The position numbers were made by a program, and so were the translations under genes. 64,000 nt of DNA from Azotobacter vinelandii CA (GTDB taxonomy: Bacteria; Pseudomonadota; Gammaproteobacteria; Pseudomonadales; Pseudomonadaceae). Position 1 is the first letter of the stretch; each line of letters begins with the position of its first letter. This document shows, piece after piece, positions 20,652 through 30,593 of the stretch. The notes beneath the pieces were generated by a model, which saw only the letters and a program-made list of their open reading frames with translations, did no database searches and was not told the DNA's origin. The stretch lies in contig NC_021149.1 of NCBI RefSeq assembly GCF_000380335.1, positions 5,074,501 to 5,138,500 on the forward strand. Reading direction: 5' to 3'.

Positions 20652-21821
20652 ATGATCAACGGCAGTAAACGTATCGCCCAGCCGATCCGCTGGGCCATGG
20701 TCGGCGGCGGCCGCAACAGCCAGATCGGCTACATCCATCGCTCCGCCGCCCTGCGCGACCAGAGCTTCGCGCTGGTCGCCGGCGCCTTCGATATCGATCC
20801 CGGACGTGGCCGCGAATTCGGCGTGCAGCTCGGCGTCGATCCGCAGCGCTGCTATCCCGACTACCGGACGCTCTTCGAACAGGAGGCCCGGCGCCCGGAC
20901 GGTATCCAGGCGGTGTCCGTCGCGACGCCGAACGGCACGCATTTCGCCATCACCAGGGCGGCGCTGGAGGCCGGCCTGCATGTCGTCTGCGAGAAGCCCC
21001 TGTGCTTCACGCTGGAGGAGGCCGAAACCCTGCGCGAGATCGCCCTGGCGAACAACCGGGTCGTGGGCGTGACCTACGGCTACGCGGGGCACCAGTTGAT
21101 CGAACAGGCCCGCGCGATGATCGCCGACGGCGAGCTGGGCGAGATCCGCATGGTGCACATGCAGTTCGCCCACGGCTTCCACAGCGCGCCGGTCGAAGGA
21201 CAGAACGAAGCGACCAAGTGGCGGGTCGACCCGCGCCTGGCCGGCCCGAGCTATGTGCTGGGCGATGTCGGCACCCACCCGCTGTATCTCTCGGAGGTGA
21301 TGCTGCCGGAGTTCAGGATCAAGCGCCTGATGTGCTCCCGGCAGAGCTTCGTCAAGAGCCGCGCGCCCCTGGAGGACAACGCCTATACCCTGATGGAGTA
21401 CGAAGGCGGCGCGATGGGCCTGGTGTGGTCCAGCGCGGTGAACGCCGGCTCCATGCACGGCCAGAAGATCCGCGTGATAGGCTCCAGGGCCAGCCTGGAG
21501 TGGTGGGACGAGCACCCCAACCAGCTCGCCTTCGAAATCCAGGGCCAGCCGGTCCAGGTGCTGGAGCGCGGCATGGGCTACCTGCATCCCGGCGCCCTGC
21601 TCGACGACCGTATCGGCGCCGGCCACCCGGAAGGCCTCTTCGAGGCCTGGTCCAACCTCTATTACCGCTTCGCCATGGCCATGGACGCCACCGAGCGGGG
21701 CGACGGCGCCCTGCTGGCCGGCCTGCGCTACCCGGACATCCACGCCGGCGTCGAAGGCGTGCGCTGGGTCGAACGCTGCGTGCAGTCCGCCGACCGGGGC
21801 GGCGTCTGGGTGGATTACTGA
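20652..21821 (+). CDS. Gfo/Idh/MocA oxidoreductase downstream of iolE
   Basis: 389 residues from ATG 20652, preceded by GAAGGACG. The Rossmann motif is AMVGGGRNSQIGYIHR and the EKP motif VVCEKPLCFTLEEAE. The substrate-site region includes YVLGDVGTHPLYLSEV with the conserved Asp and His. It belongs to the longer (~385-residue) group that includes several scyllo- and other inositol dehydrogenases, and differs from IolG in length and motif details. Co-direction with iolE suggests oxidation of an inositol isomer or conversion of a keto-inositol. Confidence 0.85.
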   Translation: MINGSKRIAQPIRWAMVGGGRNSQIGYIHRSAALRDQSFALVAGAFDIDPGRGREFGVQLGVDPQRCYPDYRTLFEQEARRPDGIQAVSVATPNGTHFAITRAALEAGLHVVCEKPLCFTLEEAETLREIALANNRVVGVTYGYAGHQLIEQARAMIADGELGEIRMVHMQFAHGFHSAPVEGQNEATKWRVDPRLAGPSYVLGDVGTHPLYLSEVMLPEFRIKRLMCSRQSFVKSRAPLEDNAYTLMEYEGGAMGLVWSSAVNAGSMHGQKIRVIGSRASLEWWDEHPNQLAFEIQGQPVQVLERGMGYLHPGALLDDRIGAGHPEGLFEAWSNLYYRFAMAMDATERGDGALLAGLRYPDIHAGVEGVRWVERCVQSADRGGVWVDY

Positions 21822-21886
21822 CGCGGGGCGGGCGGTCCGGCGCAGGGTGGAAAACTCGCGTGACGACTTTCCAGCATGGCCTGCCC

Positions 21887-21910
21887 GGTGGATGGCTTCG
21901 GCCATCCACC
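21887..21910. terminator. 10-bp hairpin with UUCG loop between convergent genes
   Basis: GGTGGATGGC (21887-21896) pairs with GCCATCCACC (21901-21910) across TTCG, the most stable tetraloop. Together with the GGGTGGAAAA segment at 21845-21854 it resembles the REP-like element at 3264-3335. It lies between the convergent oxidoreductase and porin 2 genes. Confidence 0.55.
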
Positions 21911-21951
21911 CCGCACGGGAGCGGAGCGGGCGACGGCGGGAAGCGCGGATG

Positions 21952-23193
21952 TCACTTCCACCAATACTCCACCTGCACGCCGAAGTTGCCGCCGTGGCGG
22001 TCGGTGCCGAAGGCGCCGGTCTCGGACAGCGCGGACTCGGGATTCGTCGCGGTGGCCGCGCGCTGCGCCGCCTCGTTCCAGCTCGCGTAGGTGTAGAAGA
22101 CGCGCAGTTCCGGCCGCGCCCAGAAGCCCGGACCGCCCGGCGACCAGGTCGGCGCGATGGTGAACTTGGTCAGCTTGCGGGTGCCGTCGGTGGCCTTGAT
22201 CTGGTCGTGGCCGATCTCGGCGCTGACCTTGAAGGTCTCGGTGAAGGCGTACACCGGCCGCACGCCGACCGACAGCCAGCGCATGTTGTCGCCGTCGGGG
22301 CGGACGTCCTTCTGGTAGATCAACTGGAACTGCCCGCCGAAGCGCTCGGTGGTCTGCCAGTCGAAGTACTCGACCGCCCGCCAGCTCTTGTTTTCCTTGT
22401 CCAGGCTCGCATCGCCGGTGTAGCCCAGCCGCGTGCCCGGCCCCTCGCCGTATTGCAGGGCGAAGGTGTTGAACTTGCCGCCGAGAAAACCCGCCTGCTT
22501 GTGCTGCGCGGTCACCGCCCAGCCGCTGTGGGCGTCCCGGCTGTCCGGCCGTTGCAGGTAGCTGACGCCTATCTGCAGTTCGCCGCCGGGGTTGGTCTTG
22601 AAGCCGTTGACGTTGAAGTCGTGGCGGTTGACGTAGGGTTCCTGATCGTAATTGTCCTTGCGCGAGAAGACGTAGCTGTAGCGCAGGTCGCCGATCGGCA
22701 CCTCGTCGAAACCGAAGCCGGTGGCGCTCTGGTTCCAGTAGTAGAAGTCGGTCATGTGGATGTCGTTACGCTTGTAGTAGCGGCGTCCGACCCAGAAGTT
22801 GCCGCCGTTGAGCACCCCGGCGCCTTTCCATTCGAGGAACAGTTGCTGGATGCGCGAGGAGCCGCCGCCGTGCTCGTTGGAATCCTTGAACTTCGGCTTG
22901 TGCCCGATGGGGTTGTAGAAACCGCCCATGGCCATGCCGGAGAGCGTCGAACCGTCGGCGAGCTGGAGGAAATCGTGGTCCCAGGTCAGTTCGCTCCAGA
23001 GTTCGCATTCGTTGCCGAGCCGGTATTTCGCCGGCGCGCCGGGCAACTGGAAACAGGATTGCGTGCCGCCCTTGGTATTGCCGCCGACCCCGAGCCGGTA
23101 ATAACCGGAGAAGTTCAGGGCCTGGACCGGAAAGGACAAGGAGAAACAGGCACCCAGAGCGAAGAGTGCCTTGTACCTAGAATTATTTTTCAT
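21952..23193 (-). CDS. LamB-type maltoporin/carbohydrate porin, copy 2
   Basis: 413 residues with signal peptide MKNNSRYKALFALGACFSLS...VQA before LNFSGYYRLGVGG. It is closely related to the 15531 porin: shared runs include DIHMTDFYYWNQSATGFGFD and VPIGDLRYSYVFSRKDNY, and both end in a WWK strand. Divergence is greatest between residues 60 and 120, which include loops likely to shape the pore. It is probably a second outer-membrane entry route for the inositol region. The leader carries an AACAATAA motif. Confidence 0.9.
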   Translation of the reverse strand: MKNNSRYKALFALGACFSLSFPVQALNFSGYYRLGVGGNTKGGTQSCFQLPGAPAKYRLGNECELWSELTWDHDFLQLADGSTLSGMAMGGFYNPIGHKPKFKDSNEHGGGSSRIQQLFLEWKGAGVLNGGNFWVGRRYYKRNDIHMTDFYYWNQSATGFGFDEVPIGDLRYSYVFSRKDNYDQEPYVNRHDFNVNGFKTNPGGELQIGVSYLQRPDSRDAHSGWAVTAQHKQAGFLGGKFNTFALQYGEGPGTRLGYTGDASLDKENKSWRAVEYFDWQTTERFGGQFQLIYQKDVRPDGDNMRWLSVGVRPVYAFTETFKVSAEIGHDQIKATDGTRKLTKFTIAPTWSPGGPGFWARPELRVFYTYASWNEAAQRAATATNPESALSETGAFGTDRHGGNFGVQVEYWWK

Positions 23194-23211
23194 GTGCGCT
23201 CCAATACTTTC

Positions 23212-23219
23212 TTATTGTT
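23212..23219 (-). promoter_or_regulatory. AACAATAA motif in porin 2 leader
   Basis: On the - strand AACAATAA, an AAnAAnAA match about 19 nt upstream of the porin start codon (23193). Confidence 0.35.
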
Positions 23220-23740
23220 TTCCACGAACTGGAGAACTGCTCCCATGACAGCGGCAATGCTGGCGGGCGACCGCTCGACACCTGCTGTCCCTGTTCGCAG
23301 GCTTCTGTAGCGAATGGCCGGACCCGTTCGGCGCGCACGCGAACCTCCGGGCGTGCTCACCGGCAAGGTTGCCCCGCGTTAGGATGGAAGTTTGCGATAT
23401 GTCGAACATGCCCCGGCGAATGCCTGTATCCGCGGCGCCCGTCACAGGTACCGAAGACCTCGGCAACTTCGTCATTACGAATTTTCGAACTTTTCCCTGC
23501 ACCCTCCTTATCCGAAACGACACGCCGGCGAATATTCCGATAGCCGGACGGAAGTTCTTCGACGACAAACGACCGGGCGAATCGAATTATCGATATCGCA
23601 TCGATGAAAACAGTCCGGAACTTTTACGGACAAACCCGAGCGACTTCGGAACTCGGAGCCGAGAGGGGAATGTCGCAATCAAGAATCGCGATCCGAATGA
23701 ACGGTACGTTTCCAGCATCCATGGAACGGACGACATGCAC
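23220..23740. other. Intergenic region upstream of porin 2
   Basis: Over 500 bp without a supported gene. Local GC is lower around 23470-23700. Open frames on the + strand have no plausible ribosome binding site or family features. It presumably carries the porin 2 promoter. Confidence 0.4.
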
Positions 23741-23846
23741 GGACTTCTCCCTCTTCCATCCGGGGACGGACGGAAGAGGGGCGTCGGCCGAAGCGCCGGA
23801 TTCCCCTCTTTCCATCCGCCGAGACGAAGGGGAGAGGGAGAAGTCC
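23741..23846. repeat. Palindromic CTTCTCCCTCT intergenic repeat
   Basis: GGACTTCTCCCTCT (23741-23754) and AGAGGGAGAAGTCC (23833-23846) are perfect inverted repeats. Inside, GAAGAGGGG and CCCCTCTTT pair again. It is the same type of block as 9478-9590, and lies 18 bp from the end of the - strand oxidoreductase, so it may end that transcript. Confidence 0.6.
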
Positions 23847-23863
23847 AGGCCGCCGCTATCGCC

Positions 23864-24973
23864 CTAGATCCTCACCCAGCGCTCTTCCCGCGCGGAGTCG
23901 CGGACCGCCTGGGCCAGGCGCTCGACTTCCCAGGCCTCCTGGAAGTCCACCCCGGTCAGCGCGCCGTTGCCGGCCAGGGCCTCCAGCAGCGAACGCACTT
24001 CCAGCGTCTTCAGCTCGTTGTAGCCAAGCTGGTGCCCGGCCGCCGGGCAGAAGGCCGCGTAGTCGGGCAGGTGCGGGCCGGACAGCAGGGTGCGGAAGCC
24101 GTCCAGACCGGGACGCCCGCCGGTGCCGTAGAGGCGCAGTTCGTTGAGCCGTTCCTGGTCGTAGGCCAGGGTGCCGCGCGTACCGTAGACCTCGAACGCC
24201 AGATGGTTCTTGCGGCCGTGCCGCAGCCAACTGGTGGCCAGGGTGCCGTGCGCGCCGTTGGCGAAGCGCAGCAGGACGTGGGCCTGGTCGTCGATCTCGA
24301 CGCGGCGCCGGCCGCCCTGGTGCGGGCGCTCGGCATGGGCGGTGTGCAGGTCGGCGCAGAGCGCGGCGACGTCGCCGAGCAGAAAGCGCGACAGCGACAG
24401 GATGTGGCTGCCCAGGTCGGCCAGGGCGCCGCCGGCCTGCTCCGTCTCGCAGCGCCAACTGAAGGGCGCCTGCGGATCGCCCATGAAGTCCTCGCTGAAC
24501 TCGCCGTGGTAGCCGGTGATCTCGCCCAGTTCGCCGCTCTCGATCAGTTCGCGGGCCAGCTTGAGCATGGGGTTCTGCAGGTAGTTGTAGCCCACCCGGT
24601 TGACCACCCCGGCGCGCTTCGCCGCGTCGCGCATGGCGCTGGCCTCATCGAGCGTCACCGCCAGGGGCTTCTCGCAATAGACCGCCTTGCCCGCCGCCAG
24701 CGCCGCCATGGTCATGGGGTAATGCAGGCGGTTGGGCGTGGTGATGGCGACCAGCTCCACGGCCGGGTCGTTCACCAGGCTTTCCCAGTCGCAGGCCTTG
24801 GCGAAGCCCCAGTCGGCGGCGCAGCGCTCGGCGCGCGCCGCATCGGCGTCGGCCAGGGCGACCAGGCGCGGTTTCACGGACAGTTCGAAGGTGCTGACGG
24901 CATGGTGGAAGGCCAGGGCGTGGGCACGCCCCATGAAGCCGGTGCCGATCAGGCCGATACCTATTTCGCGCAT
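23864..24973 (-). CDS. Gfo/Idh/MocA oxidoreductase at the end of the sugar ABC operon
   Basis: 369 residues. The Rossmann motif is GLIGTGFMGRAHALAF, the EKP motif [13 protein letters not shown], and the catalytic region GGALADLGSHILSLSRFLL. It is the fourth member of the family in the window and is closer to the myo-inositol 2-dehydrogenase-like and glucose-fructose oxidoreductase-like groups than to the 9611 product. It lies 50 bp downstream of the permease gene on the same strand, so it probably acts on the imported sugar or cyclitol. Confidence 0.85.
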   Translation of the reverse strand: MREIGIGLIGTGFMGRAHALAFHHAVSTFELSVKPRLVALADADAARAERCAADWGFAKACDWESLVNDPAVELVAITTPNRLHYPMTMAALAAGKAVYCEKPLAVTLDEASAMRDAAKRAGVVNRVGYNYLQNPMLKLARELIESGELGEITGYHGEFSEDFMGDPQAPFSWRCETEQAGGALADLGSHILSLSRFLLGDVAALCADLHTAHAERPHQGGRRRVEIDDQAHVLLRFANGAHGTLATSWLRHGRKNHLAFEVYGTRGTLAYDQERLNELRLYGTGGRPGLDGFRTLLSGPHLPDYAAFCPAAGHQLGYNELKTLEVRSLLEALAGNGALTGVDFQEAWEVERLAQAVRDSAREERWVRI

Positions 24974-25023
24974 GATGTACCTCGTGTCTGAGACGGATGG
25001 AACGGATTCGGGGGAAGCGGCGC

Positions 25024-26046
25024 TCAGCGCTTGACCTTGCGCTTGTTGCGGTACTGGTCGACCACCACGGCGACGACGATGATCACGCCCTTGATGATGT
25101 CCTGGATGTAGGCGTCCACGCCGAGGAAGGTGAAGCCGCTGGCCATCACGCCGAGGATCAGCGCGCCGATCACGGTGCCGGTGATACGGCCCATGCCGCC
25201 GGCCAGGCTGGTGCCGCCGATCACCGCCGCGGCGATGGCGTCCAGTTCGTAGGACAGGCCCATCCCGGCCTGCCCGGTGGCGGCGCGGGCCGAGGCGACC
25301 ACGCCGGCCAGACCGGCCAGCAGCCCGGCGATGCTGTAGACGATGATCAGGTGGCGCTTGACGTTGATCCCGGAGATGCGCGCCGCCTGCATGTTGCCGC
25401 CGATGGCGTAGGTGTACTTGCCGTACTTGGTGTAGCGCAGGGCGATGTGGAAGATCGCCGCCACCACCAGGAAAATGATCACCGGCATGGCGCCACTGCC
25501 GATCGCGGTGTAGGAGTCGGAAAGCATGCTGATCGGCTGGCCTTCCGTGTAGTAGCGGGCCAGGCCGCGGGCCGAAACCATCATGCCCAGGGTGACGATG
25601 AACGGCGGGATGCCGGTGGCGGCGATCAGGCTGCCGTTGACCAGCCCCGCCAACAATCCCACGCCGATGCCGGCCATGACCGGCACCCAGGCCGGCAGGT
25701 CGGTCAACGCCGGGAACACCGCGCGGCCGAACTCGGAAGTCTGCGCCAGGCTCGCCGCCACCATCGCCGAGAGCGCCAGCACCGAGCCGGAGGACAGGTC
25801 GATGCCGGTGGTGATGATCACCTGGGTCACGCCGATGGCCAGCAGGCCGATGACCGATACCTGCAGGATCATCAGCACCAGGCGCTGGGAGTTCATCAGA
25901 AAGCTCTGGTCACGCATCACCCAACCGAACAGCTCGAAGACCAGGCCGATGCCGATCAGCACCAGCAGGATGCTCAGCTCGGCCGGCAGGCGCCGGCTCC
26001 AGAGCGACAGGTTCGCAAGGGGGCTCTTTTCCAGGATGGCACTCAT
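25024..26046 (-). CDS. Sugar ABC transporter permease (RbsC/inositol type)
   Basis: 340 residues from ATG 26046. This start is chosen over the ATG nine bases upstream because GGAG (26056-26059) is 9 nt from it but abuts the other. It is a multi-spanning inner-membrane permease of the ribose/inositol group: the hallmark is GIDLSSGSVLALSAMVAASL early, then VSARGLARYYTEGQP, and the conserved GMGRITGTVIGALILGVM near the C-terminus. It pairs with the ATPase at 26122 and the binding protein at 27734. Confidence 0.92.
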   Translation of the reverse strand: MSAILEKSPLANLSLWSRRLPAELSILLVLIGIGLVFELFGWVMRDQSFLMNSQRLVLMILQVSVIGLLAIGVTQVIITTGIDLSSGSVLALSAMVAASLAQTSEFGRAVFPALTDLPAWVPVMAGIGVGLLAGLVNGSLIAATGIPPFIVTLGMMVSARGLARYYTEGQPISMLSDSYTAIGSGAMPVIIFLVVAAIFHIALRYTKYGKYTYAIGGNMQAARISGINVKRHLIIVYSIAGLLAGLAGVVASARAATGQAGMGLSYELDAIAAAVIGGTSLAGGMGRITGTVIGALILGVMASGFTFLGVDAYIQDIIKGVIIVVAVVVDQYRNKRKVKR

Positions 26047-26121
26047 GTTCCACATCTCCGCTTGTCGTTGTTCGCTGGACGGGCGGCCGTCGCCGGCGCG
26101 CCCGCCGGGTTCCGATGGATG

Positions 26122-27678
26122 TCAGTGAACGGAAGGGGTCGCCGAAGCCAGTTGCATCACCCGCTCCTGGGTGGCTTCGTCGCGCTCGAGGATGCCGGTC
26201 ACCGCGCCCTCGTGCATGACCATGACCCGGTCGCTCATGCCCAGCACTTCCGGCAGTTCGGACGAGATCATGATCACCGCCATGCCTTCGGCGGCCAGTT
26301 CGGCGATCAGCTTGTAGATCTCGGCCTTGGCGCCGACGTCGATGCCGCGGGTGGGCTCGTCGAGGATCAGCACGCGCGGCTGGGTCATCAGCCAGCGCGC
26401 CAGCAGGGCCTTCTGCTGGTTGCCGCCGGACAGGTTGGCGATGCACTGCTCCAGCGAGGGGGTCTTGACGCGCAGCTTGCGGCGCATCTCCTCGCACAGC
26501 TCGCGCAGGCGCTGGCGCTGCACGAAGCCGCGGCTGGCGAAGTTGGGCAGCACCGTGACCTCCATGTTCTCCTGCACCGACAGGCAGGCGAAGATGCCGG
26601 TGTCCTTGCGGTCCTCGGTGAGCAGCGCCAGGCCCTTGCGGATCGCCAGGCAGGGATCGTTCATGTTCACCGGCTCGCCGTCGATGCGGATTTCGCCCTG
26701 GCTGGCCGGGGTGACGCCGAACAGGGTTTCCGCCACGTTGGTGCGCCCGGCGCCCATCAGCCCGGCGATGCCCAGCACCTCGCCGGCGCGCAGGTCGAAG
26801 GACACGCCCTGGAACACGCCCTCCAGGCCCAGGTCGCGCACCGAGAGCACCACCTGGTCGCGCGGCGCGCGGCGCTCGGGGAAGAGCTGGGTGAGTTCGC
26901 GGCCGACCATCATCGAGATCAGCCCGTCGCCGTCCATGCTGTCGGCGCTCTGCAGGCCGATGTAGGCGCCGTCGCGGAACACCGCCACCTCGTCGGCGAT
27001 GGCGAACACCTCGTCCATCTTGTGGGTGATGTAGATGATGCCCTTACCCGCGGCCTTGAGGTCGGCGATGATCGAGAACAGGTGCGCGACCTCCTTGTCG
27101 GTGATCGCCGAGGTCGGCTCGTCCATGATCAGCACGTCGCTGTCGTAGGACACCGCCTTGGCGATCTCCACCATCTGCCGCCCGGCGATGCTCAGGCTGC
27201 CGACCGGCGCCTCGGGGTCGAGGTCGATGCGCAGGCGCTCGAACAGTTCCCTGGTCTGCCGGTGCATCCTGCGGTGGTCGACCATGCGCATGGCGTTGAG
27301 CGGCTCGCGGCCGAGCCAGATGTTCTCGGCGATGCTCATGAAGGGCATCAGGTTGAGTTCCTGGTGGATCATCGCGATGCCGGCCTGCAGGGCGGCGAGC
27401 GGCGTCTCGAAGCTGACCGCCTGGCCGCGCAGGCGCAGCTCGCCGGTGTCCGGCTGGTGGATGCCGGCGATGATCTTCATCAGCGTCGACTTGCCCGCGC
27501 CGTTCTCCCCCATCAGCGCCAGCACGGTGCCGGGACGCACGCGCAACTGGACATCGGAAAGCGCCACCACGCCGGGAAAGCTCTTGGTGACATTGACGAT
27601 TTCGAGCAGGTACTCGGGAGCCATGGCTGTCGGCAGTTGGGTCATGACGCCATGAGTGCTGGGTGCAGTGCTGAGCAT
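26122..27678 (-). CDS. Sugar ABC transporter ATP-binding protein, two ABC domains
   Basis: 518 residues from ATG 27678. GGAG stands 9 nt before it, whereas the in-frame ATG at 27693 directly abuts GAGGAG. Two nucleotide-binding domains are fused as in RbsA/MglA. NBD1 has Walker [13 protein letters not shown], signature [15 protein letters not shown] and Walker [14 protein letters not shown]2 has the degenerate Walker A region [12 protein letters not shown], signature [15 protein letters not shown] and Walker [13 protein letters not shown]. The degenerate second Walker A is normal for this family. It forms an operon with the binding protein and permease. Confidence 0.93.
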   Translation of the reverse strand: MLSTAPSTHGVMTQLPTAMAPEYLLEIVNVTKSFPGVVALSDVQLRVRPGTVLALMGENGAGKSTLMKIIAGIHQPDTGELRLRGQAVSFETPLAALQAGIAMIHQELNLMPFMSIAENIWLGREPLNAMRMVDHRRMHRQTRELFERLRIDLDPEAPVGSLSIAGRQMVEIAKAVSYDSDVLIMDEPTSAITDKEVAHLFSIIADLKAAGKGIIYITHKMDEVFAIADEVAVFRDGAYIGLQSADSMDGDGLISMMVGRELTQLFPERRAPRDQVVLSVRDLGLEGVFQGVSFDLRAGEVLGIAGLMGAGRTNVAETLFGVTPASQGEIRIDGEPVNMNDPCLAIRKGLALLTEDRKDTGIFACLSVQENMEVTVLPNFASRGFVQRQRLRELCEEMRRKLRVKTPSLEQCIANLSGGNQQKALLARWLMTQPRVLILDEPTRGIDVGAKAEIYKLIAELAAEGMAVIMISSELPEVLGMSDRVMVMHEGAVTGILERDEATQERVMQLASATPSVH

Positions 27679-27733
27679 GTTCACGATCTCCATCTCCTCG
27701 CAGGGGCCCGCGCCGAAGGCGGCGGGCGGTCGG

Positions 27734-28681
27734 TCAATAGCGCTGGAATTGCGTGTGGTTGTCGGGGGTTATCAGGTGAACCGGTATCCAGACGTCGCCT
27801 TGCACGACGTCCTTGCGGACCAGTCGCAGGGCCACGTCCACGGCCTCTTCGCCCATGGCGACCGGGTCGCGCAGCAGGGTCACGGCCAGTTGTCCGCGAG
27901 CGATGGCGGCCAGGCCGTCGGGCGTGCCGTCGATACCGCCGACCGACACCTCCCGGCGCCCGGCCTGGCGCAGCGCCATGGCGGCGCCGATGCCCATCTC
28001 GTCGTTGTTGGCCACCACCGCGTCGAACTCGCGACCGGACGATAGCCAGTTGTTGGTCAGATCCAGGCCCTTGTCGCGCTGCCAGTCGCCGGACTGCTCC
28101 TCCACCACCCGGATCTGCGGGTAGCGGGCCAGCACGTCCTTCACACCGGCGGTGCGCTTGCGCGTGTCGTCGTGGGCCAGGCGGCCGAGGAGGATGGCGA
28201 GGTCGCCCTTGCCGCCCATCTTCTCGGCCAGGTACTCCATCTGCATCTGGCCCAGGCGGCGCTCGTCGGTGCCGACGAAGACCACGCCCGCGGGGAACTC
28301 ACGCACCTCCGGGCGGCTGTTGAGATACACCAGCGGAATGCCCGCCCGCGTGGCGCGCTCGGTGATCCCGCCGGTGGCGGCGGTATCGGCGGGGTTGACG
28401 ATGATCGCGTCGACCTGCTGGGCGATGAAGCTTTCGACCTGGCCGAGCTGGCGGACCACATCGCTGCCGGAGTCCTCGACCTGCAGCGTGACGCCGCCCG
28501 GTACCTGCCGGGCACGCTCCTGCATGGCGCGCACCAGATAAGCGATGTAGTTGTCGAACTGGCCGACGCTGACGCCGAGCCGGAGATCGGCGAGCGCCGT
28601 GGAGCCGGCCAGGCACAGGACGGTTGCGAACAGGACAGCCCGCGTACGGCTCAGGGGCCGGGAAGAACTGGCGACATGCAT
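27734..28681 (-). CDS. Periplasmic sugar-binding protein of the ABC operon
   Basis: 315 residues from ATG 28681, with AAGG about 8 nt upstream; a longer in-frame reading to 28792 lacks a ribosome binding site. The signal peptide is [20 protein letters not shown]... ending in STALA. The mature protein is type-[21 protein letters not shown], then [20 protein letters not shown] and [19 protein letters not shown]. It is the third receptor related to those at 7413 and 8528 but more divergent. As first gene of the transport operon it is probably the dedicated partner of the ATPase and permease. Confidence 0.9.
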   Translation of the reverse strand: MHVASSSRPLSRTRAVLFATVLCLAGSTALADLRLGVSVGQFDNYIAYLVRAMQERARQVPGGVTLQVEDSGSDVVRQLGQVESFIAQQVDAIIVNPADTAATGGITERATRAGIPLVYLNSRPEVREFPAGVVFVGTDERRLGQMQMEYLAEKMGGKGDLAILLGRLAHDDTRKRTAGVKDVLARYPQIRVVEEQSGDWQRDKGLDLTNNWLSSGREFDAVVANNDEMGIGAAMALRQAGRREVSVGGIDGTPDGLAAIARGQLAVTLLRDPVAMGEEAVDVALRLVRKDVVQGDVWIPVHLITPDNHTQFQRY

Positions 28682-28865
28682 GACGGTACCTTGCTTATTT
28701 TTGTTGGCGGATACCGACAGCCCGGAATCGGAGCGGGACGGCACCCTTGTTCGTCTAGCAGGATTGAACTCTATATGGAACAAAAATTCCATACAACAAA
28801 ATTTTAGAATTTTATTTCCCTACCTATCCGAACGTTCCACCGCCCTTTCGCCCGATAAATTCGGG

Positions 28866-28891
28866 TTGACAAACAATTGATAATCATTATC
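28866..28891 (+). promoter_or_regulatory. Fur box overlapping the promoter of the siderophore transporter operon
   Basis: 28873-28891 matches the 19-bp Fur consensus GATAATGATAATCATTATC at 15 of 19 positions, with the right half (GATAATCATTATC) perfect. A TTGACA -35 hexamer at 28866-28871 overlaps it; a plausible -10 is TATCAC at 28888-28893. The first start codon is at 28948. The arrangement predicts repression by iron-loaded Fur. Confidence 0.75.
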
Positions 28892-28947
28892 ACCTGAACT
28901 AAAGTTCCGGCATTCCCGTCCCTTACCGCCCGAGGAGTGGAGTCCCG

Positions 28948-29715
28948 ATGTTCGAGCTGAACGACGTCAGCTTCCACCTGGCCGGCCGCCGCCTGCTGCA
29001 ACAGATCAGCCTGCAGCTTCCCCAGGGCCAGACGGTCGGCCTGATCGGCCACAACGGCTCGGGCAAGTCCACCCTGGTCAAGCTTCTGGCCCGCCAGTTG
29101 GAGCCGACCGGCGGCCGCCTGCGGCTGGACGGCCGGCCGCTGAACGAGTGGCCGGAACGCGAATTCGCCCGCCATGTCGCCTACCTGCCGCAGCGCCTGC
29201 CGGCGGTGGAAAACCTGACGGTGCGCGAGCTGGTCGGCTTCGGCCGCTACCCCTGGCACGGCCCGCTCGGTCGCTTCGGCGCCGACGACCGGCTCCATGT
29301 CGAGCGCGCCCTGGAGCTGACCGGCGCCGCCGGTTTCGCCGAGCGGCCGGCCGAACGGCTCTCCGACGGCGAGCGCCAGCGCGTCTGGCTGGCCATGCTG
29401 CTGGCGCAGAACACTCGTTACCTGCTGCTCGACGAGCCCAGCTCGGCGCCCGATCCGGCCCATCAGGTGGAAATCCTCGACCTGCTGCGCGACCTCGGCC
29501 GCCACCTGGGACTCGGCGTGGTGATGGTGCTGCACGACATCAACATGGCCGCCCGCTACTGCGACCGCCTGGTGGCCCTGCACGGCGGACGCCTCCTGGC
29601 CAGCGGCCCGCCGTCGGCGCTGATGAATCCCGCCACCCTGGAAGCGCTCTACAGCATCCCGATGCACGTACTGCAGCATCCCGAAGCCGGCCAGCCGGTC
29701 GCCGTGGTGCATTGA
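28948..29715 (+). CDS. Iron-siderophore ABC transporter ATPase, FhuC/FepC-like
   Basis: 255 residues. Walker A is GHNGSGKSTLVKLL, the signature is RLSDGERQRVWLAMLLAQ (LSDGE variant common in this family), and Walker B is YLLLDEPSSAPD followed by the H-loop VLHDINMAARYCD. This is the cytoplasmic ATPase of a Fe-siderophore/cobalamin-type importer. GAGGAGTGG precedes ATG 28948. The stop overlaps the start of the binding-protein gene by one base, and a Fur box lies upstream. Confidence 0.92.
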   Translation: MFELNDVSFHLAGRRLLQQISLQLPQGQTVGLIGHNGSGKSTLVKLLARQLEPTGGRLRLDGRPLNEWPEREFARHVAYLPQRLPAVENLTVRELVGFGRYPWHGPLGRFGADDRLHVERALELTGAAGFAERPAERLSDGERQRVWLAMLLAQNTRYLLLDEPSSAPDPAHQVEILDLLRDLGRHLGLGVVMVLHDINMAARYCDRLVALHGGRLLASGPPSALMNPATLEALYSIPMHVLQHPEAGQPVAVVH

Positions 29716-30593
29716 TGCGCGTCCTGTTCGCCGCGCTGCTGCTGACGCTCGCCCTGCCCGCGCCGGCCGCGCCGCCGCAGCGCATCGCGGCGATCGACTG
29801 GGGCCTGGCCGAGACCCTGCTCGGCCTGGGCGTCACCCCGGTCGCCGTGGCCCAGCTCGACGGCTACCGGCGCTGGGTCGGCGAACCGGCGCTGCCGGCC
29901 GGGATGGTCGATCTCGGCCTGCGCAGCGAACCGAACCTGGAACTGCTCGCCGAACTCCGGCCCGAACTGATCCTGATCGGCCCGCCGTTCGAGAACGCCC
30001 GCGCCCGTCTGGAGCGCATCGCGCCGGTCAGGAGCCTGGCGCTCTCCGGCCCGGACGGCGAGGCCTACGCGAATGCCCGGCGGGTGGCCCGCGAACTGGC
30101 CGGACTGCTCGGCCGCGAGGCTGCCGGCGAGGCGCTGATCGCCCGCGTCGACGCCCGCCTGGCGGCGCTCCGCGCGCGCCTGGCCGGACGCCAGCGGCCG
30201 CCTCTCTACATGGCCGGCTTCCTCGATGCGCGCCATGTCCGCCTGTTCGGCGCGCGGAGCCTCTACCAGGGGGTGCTCGAACGGGTCGGCCTGGAGAATG
30301 CCTGGAACGGCCGCACCAACCGCTGGGGCTTCGCCCAGGTCGGCATCGAACGGTTGGCCGAACGCCCGGAGGCAACGCTGCTCTACCTCGAATCGCTGCC
30401 GCCGCACGCCGCACGCCTCCGGGCCGCCAGCCCGCTCTGGCAGCGCCTGCCATCGGTCCGCGCCGGACGCGCGCACGGCCTGTCGCCGGTCTGGAGCTTC
30501 GGCGGCCTGCCCGCCGCCGAACGCTTCGCCGGACAGCTCGAAGCGTACCTGACCGCTCTTCCGTCACCGGATTCCGACAGCCCCCATCCATGA
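29715..30593 (+). CDS. Periplasmic siderophore-binding protein, FhuD-like
   Basis: 292 residues from ATG 29715 (TGATG overlap with the ATPase gene). The signal peptide is MRVLFAALLLTLALPAPAA, without a lipobox cysteine. The mature part is a type-III binding protein: RIAAIDWGLAETLLGLGVTP and LELLAELRPELILIGPPFE. FhuD-type receptors bind hydroxamate or mixed siderophores; the ligand cannot be read here. The 3' end overlaps the permease gene by 4 bp. Confidence 0.9.
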   Translation: MRVLFAALLLTLALPAPAAPPQRIAAIDWGLAETLLGLGVTPVAVAQLDGYRRWVGEPALPAGMVDLGLRSEPNLELLAELRPELILIGPPFENARARLERIAPVRSLALSGPDGEAYANARRVARELAGLLGREAAGEALIARVDARLAALRARLAGRQRPPLYMAGFLDARHVRLFGARSLYQGVLERVGLENAWNGRTNRWGFAQVGIERLAERPEATLLYLESLPPHAARLRAASPLWQRLPSVRAGRAHGLSPVWSFGGLPAAERFAGQLEAYLTALPSPDSDSPHP

